Both the position numbers and the translations under genes were made by a program. Positions 63,355 through 64,000 of a stretch of 64,000 nucleotides of DNA are shown one piece after another; position 1 is the first letter of the stretch; every line of letters starts with the position of its first letter. Below the pieces are notes generated by a model. It did no database searches. It worked only from the letters and a program-made list of their open reading frames with translations, and was not told where the DNA came from. This stretch comes from an uncultured Gammaproteobacteria bacterium (lineage in GTDB: Bacteria; Pseudomonadota; Gammaproteobacteria; Eutrophobiales; Eutrophobiaceae). The stretch is from NCBI GenBank assembly GCA_943788005.1, contig CALSOP010000002.1, forward strand, positions 774,573 to 838,572, in the 5' to 3' direction.

Positions 63355-64000
63355 CCCTCCGCAGTGCTTGCCCAGTTTAATCTGCTCTTCGCCTCAAGCT
63401 CTTTTTCAAAGTCTATCAGTTTGATTTTTATCTCAACTCCAACACTGATCTGTGGCTCGGAGTTTTTAAATCCTTCCTCTTCTTCTTTGGTGAAAATTAT
63501 TTTTGATGCCTGATCAAAAGCTTTAACAAAGGATCTAGATTGCTTCAGTCCTTTCTCAAAATAAGCATCTCCAAAATAGGTATATTTTCCGTCATGTCCG
63601 CAACCAAAAGAATTTCGCTCCGCGCTTGCGGCTGTAATCAACAAAGTTGACGGCCCTGCTAGTGGCTCTATAAACCCTCCGGAATAACAGGCAGAGATAA
63701 TTATTATGCGCCACTTAATCCCTGAATTATCCAGTGCTTGCTTAATATGGCCTGCATTAATATTGTTCAATTTAAATGGTGGAAAGTTTGCAGAGAGAAA
63801 GTGATCTTCTGATCCATGTGATGTCAAAAATAAAAAGAGGATGTCTTCCTCTTTATTCATTAATTTACCAACTTTATTAATACTGTATTTTAAATTATGT
63901 TCGTTAGCCAAAGGAATATTGTCAACTGTGTTGCTGTTGTTAATCAAAATCATTGAACGGCCATAGGCGTCAAAATAATTTTTAACAATCTCCTGTGCGG
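63351..64000 (-). CDS. C13 (legumain-type) cysteine peptidase, 5' end outside window
   Basis: C-terminal 216 residues of a peptidase C13 family protein (clan CD, caspase-like fold). The frame is open past 63953 to the window edge (QEIVKNYFDAYGRSMILI...), so the gene starts outside. The catalytic His lies in FLFLTSHGSEDHF and Cys in IIISACYSGGFIEPL, both with the expected preceding beta-strands. Gammaproteobacterial members of this family are often secreted or membrane linked; the N-terminus that would show this is missing. Related legumains cleave after Asn. The role here is unknown. Confidence 0.82.
   Translation of the reverse strand, partial: AQEIVKNYFDAYGRSMILINNSNTVDNIPLANEHNLKYSINKVGKLMNKEEDILFLFLTSHGSEDHFLSANFPPFKLNNINAGHIKQALDNSGIKWRIIIISACYSGGFIEPLAGPSTLLITAASAERNSFGCGHDGKYTYFGDAYFEKGLKQSRSFVKAFDQASKIIFTKEEEEGFKNSEPQISVGVEIKIKLIDFEKELEAKSRLNWASTAEG

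Overview
The window is one contiguous piece of a chromosome from an AT-rich gammaproteobacterium. The evidence is gene order and family content: aroQ-accB-accC-prmA-DUF3426-dusB-fis-purH-purD in one row, the type II (APH-fold) homoserine kinase and DUF2782 gene next to polA, hisAFIE followed by tatABC, and a PhoB/PhoR Pho regulon with gammaproteobacterial-style Pho boxes. I cannot name the genus. I see no rRNA or tRNA genes, no CRISPR array and no prophage. The only intact mobile element is one IS3-family insertion sequence.

Layout. (1) 1-3.9 kb: the 5' part of leuS, a TolC-family efflux gene beheaded by the IS, and a ComEA-like secreted DNA-binding protein. (2) 4-11.3 kb: a likely inorganic-carbon module. 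A LysR regulator is divergent from a beta-carbonic anhydrase gene, a SulP anion transporter gene and a small glycine-rich repeat protein gene, closed by a perfect 14-bp terminator. An unrelated group of exported proteins follows (DUF2490-type, an 82-residue secreted protein, a retropepsin-like protease), then a second LysR gene clearly paralogous to the first. (3) 11.5-29.7 kb: a phosphate island with a Pho-box-driven OprP/OprO-type porin, phoB-phoR, pstS, a BLUF blue-light sensor gene, pstC-pstA-pstB-phoU, pit with its PhoU-like partner (divergent), ppk, ppx and sixA. It covers sensing, outer-membrane entry, high- and low-affinity uptake, and polyphosphate synthesis and breakdown. (4) 29.8-33.5 kb: a methyltransferase, djlA, two small membrane proteins, trmH and fxsA. 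(5) 33.5-45.1 kb: a long co-directional run of cutA-dsbD-tlpA-type thioredoxin, aroQ-accBC-prmA, a frameshifted DUF3426 gene, dusB-fis and purH-purD. (6) 45.1-47.2 kb: an arsenic cassette (arsC divergent from arsR-acr3). (7) 47.4-63.4 kb: deaD, hisB-hisH, hemF, dtd, rpiA, ilvA, thrB, polA, hisAFIE and tatABC. The window ends inside a C13 (legumain-type) peptidase gene.

How it works together. PhoR/PhoB should switch on the porin, PstSCAB and PhoU when phosphate is scarce. Pit would supply phosphate in plenty, and PPK/PPX would buffer it as polyphosphate. The most striking regulatory feature is that the phoB ATG and one pstC ATG (17701) both lie exactly 24 nt past a Pho box, with a -10-like hexamer 10 bp after the box. 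Both messages may therefore be leaderless. A blue-light sensor gene sits in the middle of this regulon. Other points worth attention are the beta-propeller-like insertion in PstC, a perfect 17-bp palindrome upstream of the retropepsin gene, overlapping palindromes in the ars control region, and small membrane-protein ORFs in gaps.
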